This document shows, piece by piece, positions 1-4,549 of a stretch of 6,203 nucleotides of DNA. The position numbers were made by a program, and so were the translations under genes. Position 1 is the stretch's first letter, and each line of letters opens with the position of its first letter. The notes under the pieces were generated by a model. It was not told where the DNA came from and ran no database searches. It worked only from the letters and a program-made list of their open reading frames with translations. Source of the DNA: GCA-2701705 sp036163455 (lineage in GTDB: Bacteria > Pseudomonadota > Gammaproteobacteria > GCA-002705445 > GCA-002716945); contig JAYZKL010000004.1 in NCBI GenBank assembly GCA_036163455.1, positions 1 to 6,203 of the forward strand, read 5' to 3'.

Positions 1-573
1 TATAAATTTTCAACTTATGCAACATGGTGGATTAGACAGGCCATAACAAGATCTATTGCAGACCAAGCCCGAACCATAAGGATACCTGTTCATCTGATTG
101 AAACTATAAATAAACTTAATCGTATTCAAAGAAAGCTACTTCAAGAAAACGGGAAAGAAGCTACTCCAGATGAATTAGCAGTTCATATGGATATGCCAGA
201 AGACAAAGTTCGTAGAGTTCTAAAAATTGCAAAAGAACCCATATCAATGGAATCTCCAGTTGGGGATGATGAAGACTCACATCTTGGTGACTTTATAGAA
301 GATGAAAATGCTGAACAACCTCTAGATAAAACTATTAATACTGGTTTAAATGAATCCACTAGAGACATTTTATCTGGTTTAACACCTAGGGAAGCTAAGG
401 TATTGAGGATGAGGTTTGGTATTGATATGAATACCGACCATACCCTAGAAGAAGTAGGAAAACAGTTTGATGTAACAAGAGAAAGAATAAGACAAATTGA
501 GGCAAAAGCTTTAAGAAAACTGCGTCATCCTTCTCGTGCACACAATTTAAAAAGTTTTCTAGATAATGACTAA
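1..573 (+). CDS. rpoD: RNA polymerase sigma-70 factor RpoD, 3' part (5' end outside window)
   Basis: Housekeeping sigma factor that directs RNA polymerase to -10/-35 promoters. The frame is open from base 1 and gives 190 residues, corresponding to roughly the last third of the ~613-residue E. coli protein. It opens inside region 2.3/2.4 with YKFSTYATWWIRQAITRSIA, the melting and -10 recognition helix, continues through region 3 (QARTIRIPVH, then MPEDKVRRVLKIAKEPISME and GDDEDSHLGDFIED) and ends in region 4 with the helix-turn-helix that reads the -35 box (TLEEVGKQFDVTRERIRQIE, then AKALRKLRHPSR). The closing SFLDND matches the usual gammaproteobacterial SFLDD end, so the C-terminus is intact. 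The stop codon is TAA. The ATG at 187 is internal and is not a real start. The last 8 bases overlap the next gene, msrA. Identification is near certain; RpoS and RpoH differ in region 3 and lack this exact region 4 tail. Confidence 0.98.
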   Translation, partial: YKFSTYATWWIRQAITRSIADQARTIRIPVHLIETINKLNRIQRKLLQENGKEATPDELAVHMDMPEDKVRRVLKIAKEPISMESPVGDDEDSHLGDFIEDENAEQPLDKTINTGLNESTRDILSGLTPREAKVLRMRFGIDMNTDHTLEEVGKQFDVTRERIRQIEAKALRKLRHPSRAHNLKSFLDND

Positions 574-1042
574 AGAAATTGGTATCTTTGCTGCAGGTTG
601 TTTTTGGGGAGTTGAAGAATCATTCTTGAGTACTCAAGGCGTTACTGAAACAGAAGTTGGCTATATAGGGGGAACAACCTCTAATCCTTCTTATGAAGAT
701 GTTTGTAGAGGAGATACAAATCATGCTGAAGCTGTTAGAGTTTTTTTTGATTCAGAAATAATTATGTATGAAGAATTGTTGGATGTTTTTTTTAAAATAC
801 ATAATCCAACAACACTAAATAGGCAAGGTTATGATTTTGGGACACAATATAGATCAGCAATTTTCTATCAAAACGACTCTCAAAAAAAAATCAGTGAAGA
901 TAAAATTAAAGTATTGAACAATAAAACTTTTCAAAATAAGATTACAACAAAAATTGAAGAAGCTACAACATTCTGGATTGCAGAAGAATATCACCAGAAA
1001 TATATTCGTAAAAAACAAGACAGAAATTATTTTGGAATTTAA
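566..1042 (+). CDS. msrA: peptide methionine-S-sulfoxide reductase MsrA
   Basis: Reduces the S-epimer of methionine sulfoxide, free or in proteins, back to methionine, repairing oxidative damage in the cytoplasm. At 158 residues it is a short, single-domain MsrA. The catalytic cysteine is C12 in the GCFWG signature (residues 11-15). Other family blocks are VGYIGG, the HAEAV motif with acidic E55, the DFGTQYRSAIFY block at about 90-101 and AEEYHQKY at 139-146. The only other cysteine is C47; there are no C-terminal resolving cysteines like those of E. coli MsrA, so recycling would need C47 or an external reductant. No signal peptide is present. The ATG lies within the end of rpoD (8-nt overlap) with no obvious Shine-Dalgarno sequence, so translation is probably coupled to rpoD. 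The stop is 9 nt before the tRNA gene, making an rpoD-msrA-tRNA transcript plausible. An MsrB domain is not fused. Confidence 0.96.
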   Translation: MTKEIGIFAAGCFWGVEESFLSTQGVTETEVGYIGGTTSNPSYEDVCRGDTNHAEAVRVFFDSEIIMYEELLDVFFKIHNPTTLNRQGYDFGTQYRSAIFYQNDSQKKISEDKIKVLNNKTFQNKITTKIEEATTFWIAEEYHQKYIRKKQDRNYFGI

Positions 1043-1051
1043 AGATTTTTA

Positions 1052-1125
1052 GGGCCTGTAGCTCAGTTGGTTAGAGCAGTGGACTCATAATCCATTGGTC
1101 GGAGGTTCGAGTCCTCCCGGGCCCA
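1052..1125 (+). tRNA. ileX: tRNA-Ile2 (anticodon CAU, lysidine type); less likely elongator tRNA-Met
   Basis: A full cloverleaf of 74 nt. The acceptor stem GGGCCTG (1052-1058) pairs with CGGGCCC (1118-1124), with one G-U pair. The D stem is GCTC/GAGC, the anticodon stem GTGGA/TCCAT (1079-1083 with 1091-1095), the loop CTCATAA with CAT at 1086-1088, the variable loop TGGTC, and the T stem GGAGG/CCTCC around TTCGAGT. The discriminator is A1125. CCA is not encoded; the next bases are AAT, so CCA must be added by nucleotidyltransferase. CAU can mean initiator Met, elongator Met or Ile2. G1-C72 pairs normally, which argues against initiator. Acceptor pairs C4-G69 and C5-G68 are those reported as TilS determinants in E. 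coli tRNA-Ile2, where elongator Met has U4-A69 and A5-U68, and TGGTC also matches E. coli ileX. From memory, E. coli ileX lies just downstream of rpoD and mug, a similar neighbourhood. The tRNA call is near certain; the Ile2 assignment is about 0.8. Confidence 0.95.
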
Positions 1126-1128
1126 ATA

Positions 1129-1557
1129 TTATTTTTGAATAACAATAAATTTGAGCATATATCTTCGCTCATTAAAATCTTGTCCTATCATTAGAATCTC
1201 TTCACCTTCTTTGAGATCTCTACGAAGACCTATCAGCATTAAATGAGTGTTGCCTGGTTTGAGTTCGACAGTGCTTTTTTCTGGAATCACTAATTGATCC
1301 ATTTTTTTATGCTCAACATTGTGAATTTCAATAGAGTCCCATACAGGAGATGTGAACTGATAAAATACTATTTTTTTGTTCGATACATTCTTAAATTTTA
1401 GATATCCAGTATTCATCATTCATGATGACGCCATTGGTATATATGCCCCTATTATCTCTAATTCACCATGAGTATCCCTACTTTCATCGATACCAGCCAT
1501 AAATGCATAAGTATTATACGTAAATAAAATCAACATTATTGTTAATATTCTGTTCAT
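1129..1557 (-). pseudogene. PCu(A)C-type periplasmic copper chaperone, interrupted by an in-frame TGA
   Basis: PCu(A)C (DUF461) proteins bind Cu(I) in the periplasm and help assemble the CuA centre of cytochrome oxidase. From ATG 1557 the frame gives a signal peptide (MNRILTIMLILFTYNTYA), then ELEIIGAY, where family members have their first strand. After 45 codons it reaches TGA (1422-1420) and continues in the same frame with MMNTGYLKFKN for 96 more codons to TAA. The second part holds the copper site: H33 in EIH, M40, and H59-x-M61 in HLM, followed by GLRRDLKEGEE (numbered from ATG 1419). The H-to-M loop is shorter than the common H-x10-M spacing. Without the stop the protein would be 142 residues, normal for the family. 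Restart at ATG 1419 would make an unexported, N-truncated protein. CGA (Arg) to TGA by one transition is the simplest origin; sequencing error is an alternative. The gene lies 55 nt behind the CIA30 gene and its stop is 3 nt from the convergent tRNA. Confidence 0.75.
1413..1428. repeat. 7-bp inverted repeat centred on the interrupting stop codon
   Basis: On the - strand the bases read TCATCATGAATGATGA: arms TCATCAT and ATGATGA are exact inverse complements around a 2-nt centre (GA). The interrupting TGA and the two following ATG codons of the copper chaperone frame lie inside it. The gap is too small for an RNA hairpin using all seven pairs, but such quasi-palindromes can form cruciforms or cause template-switch errors. 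Chance occurrence in this AT-rich DNA is quite possible. Confidence 0.5.
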
Positions 1558-1587
1558 CTCTTAACCATAGCACTTTGAAATCTCTAT

Positions 1588-1596
1588 TGTGGATAA
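1588..1596 (-). promoter_or_regulatory. perfect DnaA-box consensus, single copy (function doubtful)
   Basis: The - strand reads TTATCCACA, an exact match to the strong E. coli DnaA box (TTATNCACA), in the 55-nt gap between the CIA30 gene and the copper chaperone gene. I saw no second box nearby and no AT-rich unwinding region specific to it, so this is not an origin. A lone site could titrate DnaA, modulate the downstream gene, or be chance: a perfect 9-mer on either strand is expected less than about 0.1 times in a window of this size and composition. Confidence 0.25.
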
Positions 1597-1612
1597 ATAT
1601 GTCTACACAGAA

Positions 1613-2242
1613 CTAATATAATTCAATAGAGGCAAGATCAATATTGGCTTTAAAATCTCTGCCAATGGCGACTATTCCAATTGTCTCAATATCTATCGAG
1701 GAAACAGAGGATGGCTGATAAAAATTTGATTTTTGGAATTGTTTAAATGGAATCTCTATAACTGTCCAATTATTTTTTGCTCTAAAAGTAGCTTCATAAT
1801 ATTGCCAAGGTAAGAATAAATATTTTGTACGAAGATGAATTGCATATTCTTCATTATTACCTCTCACCTTAATCTTTATTCCATTAAATAATTTATTTTT
1901 TGGATGATTTTGTATCTTAGTTCTAAACTGAATAAATCCTCCATTATTTTCAGTTGAGACATCTCCCTGCATATTGTAGTAGAAAAGGTTATTTTCTGAT
2001 TTTAATTTGAAATCCCCTTCAGATACACCTCCCATAACCTTATCGGTAACAAAACACCATTTAGTTGTAGATTCTTCACAATAATCTTGTTCCTCAGAGA
2101 TTGCATTTGATCTATTCATGTCATCAATAATCATAGGATTTGCCCCCGAGGCGTTAGTTAAAAATAGAAGTGTAATAGTTAAAAATACAAATTTATATTT
2201 ATTTCTATTTGATTTAATGGCGATATTACTTAAGGATATCAT
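1613..2242 (-). CDS. secreted CIA30-domain protein (complex I intermediate-associated protein 30 family)
   Basis: A 209-residue protein with a Sec-type signal: a basic n-region (KSNRNKYK, 10-17), a hydrophobic core (about 18-30) and a likely cleavage after ASGA (residue 34). The mature part fits the CIA30 beta-sandwich: WCFVTDKVMGGVSEGDF (62-78), which matches the family's W-x-x-x-x-D-x-V-M-G-G-x-S signature, then GDVSTENNGGFIQFRT (93-108), GIKIKVRGNN, YAIHLRT, W159..VIEIPFKQF and IETIGIVAIGRD near the C-terminus. Despite the name, bacterial members have no proven role in complex I; the fold resembles carbohydrate-binding modules and the exact function is unknown. C55 and C63 could form a periplasmic disulfide. 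The start is the first ATG that keeps the signal peptide; no clear Shine-Dalgarno sequence precedes it. The gene is separated by 117 nt from gpmA, so it may have its own promoter, and the copper chaperone follows 55 nt downstream. Confidence 0.85.
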   Translation of the reverse strand: MISLSNIAIKSNRNKYKFVFLTITLLFLTNASGANPMIIDDMNRSNAISEEQDYCEESTTKWCFVTDKVMGGVSEGDFKLKSENNLFYYNMQGDVSTENNGGFIQFRTKIQNHPKNKLFNGIKIKVRGNNEEYAIHLRTKYLFLPWQYYEATFRAKNNWTVIEIPFKQFQKSNFYQPSSVSSIDIETIGIVAIGRDFKANIDLASIELY

Positions 2243-2290
2243 CTAATCACAATGTTATCAAAACTTACAATAATTTGCATATATCACCAT

Positions 2291-2296
2291 ATTATA
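2291..2296 (-). promoter_or_regulatory. possible -10 element upstream of the CIA30 gene
   Basis: The 117-nt gap between gpmA and the CIA30 gene (2243-2359) holds a perfect TATAAT on the - strand, about 50 nt before the CIA30 start. No good -35 lies 16-18 nt upstream; that position is occupied by GGAGGAGG. TATAAT also occurs on the + strand here because the site is nearly palindromic (ATTATAATAT). No convincing hairpin plus T-run terminator for the his-tat-gpmA unit is visible in this gap; the best stem is a 5-bp CCTCT/GGAGG with one T-G pair and no following T-run. Confidence 0.3.
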
Positions 2297-2359
2297 ATAT
2301 ACTTATGTTATTACCTCCTCCGTAATTAAGAGGCTGACAAGGATAGTTGGCTTCCTAAA

Positions 2360-2905
2360 TTAATCTTCAATAAATAAATGTGTTCCAACTTTAATTTCAT
2401 ATGAACTAACATTTTCAGTTGTATTTACACCAAAAAATACCGATATAGCACGTATTGTATTTCCATGAGATACAACTAAAATTTTGCCGGTTTTAGGCAA
2501 TTCAAGAAGAAATGAGTCAACTCTATCATGAACATTTTTAAGACTCTCTCCATTTGGCGGGCTAAGCTCCCATCCTCTGCGAGCTAGAAAAAAAGTTTCT
2601 TCACCCACCTCATTTTTGATAGATTCTTTTCCTAGTCCTGACCAATCACCATAACTTCTTTCTTTAAGTCTCTCATCAATAATAAATTCATTGTTGGTAA
2701 TTATGTTTGTTGTTTGTGTGGCTCTTTTTAGGGGAGAAGAATAAATATAATCAAAACTAGTATCAATAAATTCTGCCTTCAGCTCATGTGCTTTCTTTAT
2801 TCCGTGCTCAGTGAGATTAGGATCATGCCAACCAGTGAATAGTTTTTTTTCATTATATTCTGATTGTGCATGTCTGACGAACCAGATCGATCTGCCTTTG
2901 GCCAT
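2360..2905 (-). CDS. gpmA: short 2,3-bisphosphoglycerate-dependent phosphoglycerate mutase
   Basis: Interconverts 3- and 2-phosphoglycerate in glycolysis and gluconeogenesis through a phosphohistidine. The histidine phosphatase superfamily motif is VRHAQSEYN (10-18), with catalytic R11 and H12; R61 (SSPLKRA), E82 in KERSYGDWSG and H147 in SHGNT complete the usual pocket. Features specific to the mutase rather than to general phosphatases are LFTGWHDPNLTEHG (22-35), ERSYGDWSGL and the RRGWELSPPNGESL block (109-122), close to alphaproteobacterial short dPGMs. At 181 residues it is shorter than E. coli GpmA (250) and those short forms (about 206), lacking the C-terminal tail that closes over the active site; it ends near the conserved GT segment. 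The ATG lies 2 nt after the tatC stop, so it is probably translated from the same message. Placement at the end of a his-tat unit is unusual. A phosphatase of the same superfamily is the alternative, less likely given the LFTGW and ERSYGDWSGL blocks. Confidence 0.88.
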   Translation of the reverse strand: MAKGRSIWFVRHAQSEYNEKKLFTGWHDPNLTEHGIKKAHELKAEFIDTSFDYIYSSPLKRATQTTNIITNNEFIIDERLKERSYGDWSGLGKESIKNEVGEETFFLARRGWELSPPNGESLKNVHDRVDSFLLELPKTGKILVVSHGNTIRAISVFFGVNTTENVSSYEIKVGTHLFIED

Positions 2906-2907
2906 AA

Positions 2908-3717
2908 CTAATTATCATTCTTTTCATCATTCTTTTCAACAACAGATAAATCATCTACTAATTCATCTTCGTTTTCATCATATTGTTGAGGTTTAACAAA
3001 CCTAGAAAAAAAGATACCAAGCTCATAAAGTATCCAAATCGGTATTGCTAAGAGAGTTTGTGAGATTACATCAGGTGGGGTTAATAACATTCCAATAGTA
3101 AAAGCCCCAACTATCACATAAGGTCTTTTTTTTATCAATCTCTCTTTCGTAGTAGCATTTGTATAAACAAGCATAATAGTGACTATAGGAACTTCAAATG
3201 CAAAACCAAATGCAAAAAATAGTGTAATTACAAAATCCAAATATCTTCCAATATCAGTCATTACGGCAATACCCTCAGGTGCAATGCTCACAAAGAATGC
3301 AAAGATTAGTGGGAAGACAATAAAATAGGCAAAAGCAGCACCCAAGTAAAATAAAATGCTACTCGACAAGATGATTGGGAAAACCAATTTTTTTTCATGA
3401 TCATAAAGGCCTGGGGCAATAAATCTCCACAAATGGTAGAGGATAAAGGGGATGGTAATAAAAATTGATAATATTAGTACAAGTTTAAAAGGGATGAAAA
3501 ATGGCGAAGCTACATCAATTGCAATCATATTACTTCCAGTTGGAAGGCTTGCAATTAATGGCGCTGCTAGTCGAGTATAAATTTCATCGGCAAAAGGAAA
3601 AAGAATAATAAAAACAATTAGAATAAAAAGAAGTACTTTTGATACTCTTGATTTTAATTCTTTTAAGTGAGGCAAATATGATTTAAAAGAATTGTCATTT
3701 TCTGTTTGTGAGTTCAT
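2908..3717 (-). CDS. tatC: twin-arginine translocase subunit TatC
   Basis: Core receptor of the Tat pathway in the inner membrane; it binds the twin-arginine signal peptide of folded substrates and recruits TatB and TatA. The 269 residues align closely with E. coli TatC: HLKELKSRV near the N-terminus, DVASPFFIPFKL (68-79), FIAPGLYDHE (99-108, including the equivalents of signal-binding F94 and E103), TDIGRYLDF, FGFAFEVP (170-177, with E175 equivalent to E170) and KKRPYVIVGAFTIGMLLTPP followed by DVISQTLLAIP. Six hydrophobic segments are visible, roughly 27-44, 77-96, 113-138, 158-184, 198-213 and 219-236. The cytoplasmic C-terminus extends about 25 residues beyond the E. coli end and is very acidic, with a repeated EKND. 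ATG overlaps the tatB stop as ATGA; the stop is TAG, 2 nt before gpmA. Confidence 0.98.
   Translation of the reverse strand: MNSQTENDNSFKSYLPHLKELKSRVSKVLLFILIVFIILFPFADEIYTRLAAPLIASLPTGSNMIAIDVASPFFIPFKLVLILSIFITIPFILYHLWRFIAPGLYDHEKKLVFPIILSSSILFYLGAAFAYFIVFPLIFAFFVSIAPEGIAVMTDIGRYLDFVITLFFAFGFAFEVPIVTIMLVYTNATTKERLIKKRPYVIVGAFTIGMLLTPPDVISQTLLAIPIWILYELGIFFSRFVKPQQYDENEDELVDDLSVVEKNDEKNDN
2914..2937. repeat. 12-bp perfect tandem duplication in the tatC 3' end
   Basis: On the + strand atcattcttttc occurs twice in a row (2914-2925 and 2926-2937). On the coding strand this gives EKND-EKND in the acidic C-terminal tail of TatC, just before the final N and stop. A replication-slippage duplication that keeps the frame is the simple explanation; the tail lies outside the conserved membrane core. 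Confidence 0.85.
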
Positions 3718-3980
3718 GAAGAGCTATCTTTGTCATCTTTTATAGTTTTAATTTCATCATTGATTCGATTCATATGGCTTTGCTGATCTTTAATAATTTT
3801 ATTTAAATCTGAAGACTCAGTTTCCTGATCAATGGAGTCTTTTATAGAAGAAAAATGTCTCTGTATTTTACCAAACCATTTACCCATATATCCAGCGACT
3901 ACAGGCAGCCTTTCTGGTCCAATGACAAAAAGCATCAGCAATAGGATTAAAAAAAGTTCCCAAAAACCTATATCAAACAT
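3714..3980 (-). CDS. tatB: twin-arginine translocase subunit TatB
   Basis: Membrane partner of TatC in the Tat substrate-receptor complex. The N-terminus MFDIGFWELFLILLL matches the TatB signature, including E8, followed by a hydrophobic segment (about 5-20), the GPERLP hinge (21-26) that separates TatB from TatA, and an amphipathic helix (29-48). The 88-residue length is short compared with the E. coli protein (171); the acidic, charged C-terminal helix is abbreviated, which the family tolerates. It starts 6 nt after tatA and ends in TGA overlapping the tatC ATG. This TGA stop is useful evidence that UGA terminates translation in this organism. Confidence 0.95.
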   Translation of the reverse strand: MFDIGFWELFLILLLMLFVIGPERLPVVAGYMGKWFGKIQRHFSSIKDSIDQETESSDLNKIIKDQQSHMNRINDEIKTIKDDKDSSS

Positions 3981-3986
3981 ACTTAC

Positions 3987-4181
3987 TTATTTTTTATCTT
4001 TTTTACCAGTTTCGTTTTCGATAACTTTGTCATCACCATCTTCATCTTTTGAAGATTTTTTGAAACTTTTTATTGCTGCACCCAGATCAGAACCTACATT
4101 TCTAAGCTTTTTTGTGCCAAATAATACAATCACTATGACAAGTATCAATAATATTGAACCTGGACCAATACCACTAAGCAT
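3987..4181 (-). CDS. tatA: twin-arginine translocase subunit TatA
   Basis: Pore-forming or membrane-thinning subunit that oligomerises at the TatBC complex to move folded proteins across the inner membrane. The 64 residues show a short transmembrane helix (about 8-21), the LFGTKKLRNVGSDLG hinge and start of the amphipathic helix (20-34; F21-G22 are the invariant pair), AIKSFKKS with F40 equivalent to E. coli F39, and an acidic-basic tail. The usual polar residue near position 8 (Gln in E. coli) is Ser9 here. FGTKKL rather than GPERLP distinguishes it from TatB. Its ATG lies inside hisE (8-nt overlap) and is preceded by a good Shine-Dalgarno sequence, which supports this start. Confidence 0.96.
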   Translation of the reverse strand: MLSGIGPGSILLILVIVIVLFGTKKLRNVGSDLGAAIKSFKKSSKDEDGDDKVIENETGKKDKK

Positions 4182-4527
4182 CTTTATACCTCTTTTGTTT
4201 TCTCATTTCTTTCTCATCTAGGCCTGAAACCCCAAACCTTCTATCAAGTTCATCTAAAATCTCTTTCGATGATAATTGATTAAAAGATAAAGCTACTAAA
4301 CTATGAAACCATAAATCTGCTGCTTCATGAATTATTTCTTTAGTATCTTTAGATTTAATTGCTTCTATGAATTCATTAGTTTCTTCTAACAATTTTTCAG
4401 ACATATAATCGTTGCCCTTTGTAAAACATGTAGAAACATAAGATTTTTCAGAGGGTGTGTTTAATCTTTCAATCATAACGCTGTCCAATCTATCTAAAAT
4501 ATTTTTTTTATCTACTGCATTGTTCAT
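4174..4527 (-). CDS. hisE: phosphoribosyl-ATP pyrophosphatase HisE (stand-alone)
   Basis: Catalyses the second step of histidine synthesis, removing pyrophosphate from phosphoribosyl-ATP to give phosphoribosyl-AMP. The fold is all-alpha, MazG-like: metal ligands are seen as EExxE (E48, E49, E52 in LLEETNEF) and ExxD (E68, D71 in HEAADLWFH), with SYVSTCFTKGND at 29-40 and the family's C-terminal block DELDRRFGVSGLDEKEMRK (92-110). The 117-residue length fits a stand-alone HisE. The N-terminus has no HisI (cyclohydrolase) domain, unlike the fused HisIE of enterobacteria. It starts 22 nt after hisF without a clear Shine-Dalgarno sequence and its last 8 nt overlap tatA. From memory, a hisE-tatABC linkage is also found in Pseudomonas, so the pairing is an old gammaproteobacterial arrangement. 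Confidence 0.94.
   Translation of the reverse strand: MNNAVDKKNILDRLDSVMIERLNTPSEKSYVSTCFTKGNDYMSEKLLEETNEFIEAIKSKDTKEIIHEAADLWFHSLVALSFNQLSSKEILDELDRRFGVSGLDEKEMRKQKRYKDA
4188..4193 (-). promoter_or_regulatory. ribosome binding site of tatA
   Basis: AGAGGT on the - strand, 6 nt before the tatA ATG and inside the hisE 3' end. It is the clearest Shine-Dalgarno sequence of the whole leftward unit, where most starts have none, and it would let tatA be translated strongly despite overlapping hisE. This fits the known need for more TatA than TatB or TatC. Confidence 0.7.
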
Positions 4528-4549
4528 ATTAACAGACTACCATAAATTC

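Noticed and set aside
1129..1419. Complete 96-residue cytoplasmic protein starting at ATG 1419
   Set aside because: The frame continues upstream past one TGA into a signal peptide and family-like strand, so this is the 3' part of a longer interrupted gene.
1420..1422. Selenocysteine or tryptophan readthrough at the TGA
   Set aside because: No convincing SECIS-like hairpin is seen just downstream, PCu(A)C proteins have no known selenocysteine here, and TGA serves as a normal stop for tatB, hisF and hisA.
2300..2340. GGAGGAGG on the - strand as a ribosome site of a small gene, and CCTCT/GGAGG as a terminator hairpin
   Set aside because: At proper spacing only ATA is present and the frame closes after a few codons; the stem is 5 bp with one T-G pair and is not followed by a T-run.
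3832..4221. 129-codon open frame on the + strand opposite tatB/tatA/hisE
   Set aside because: It runs antisense across three confirmed genes; its hydrophobic stretches mirror the low-complexity Tat helices.
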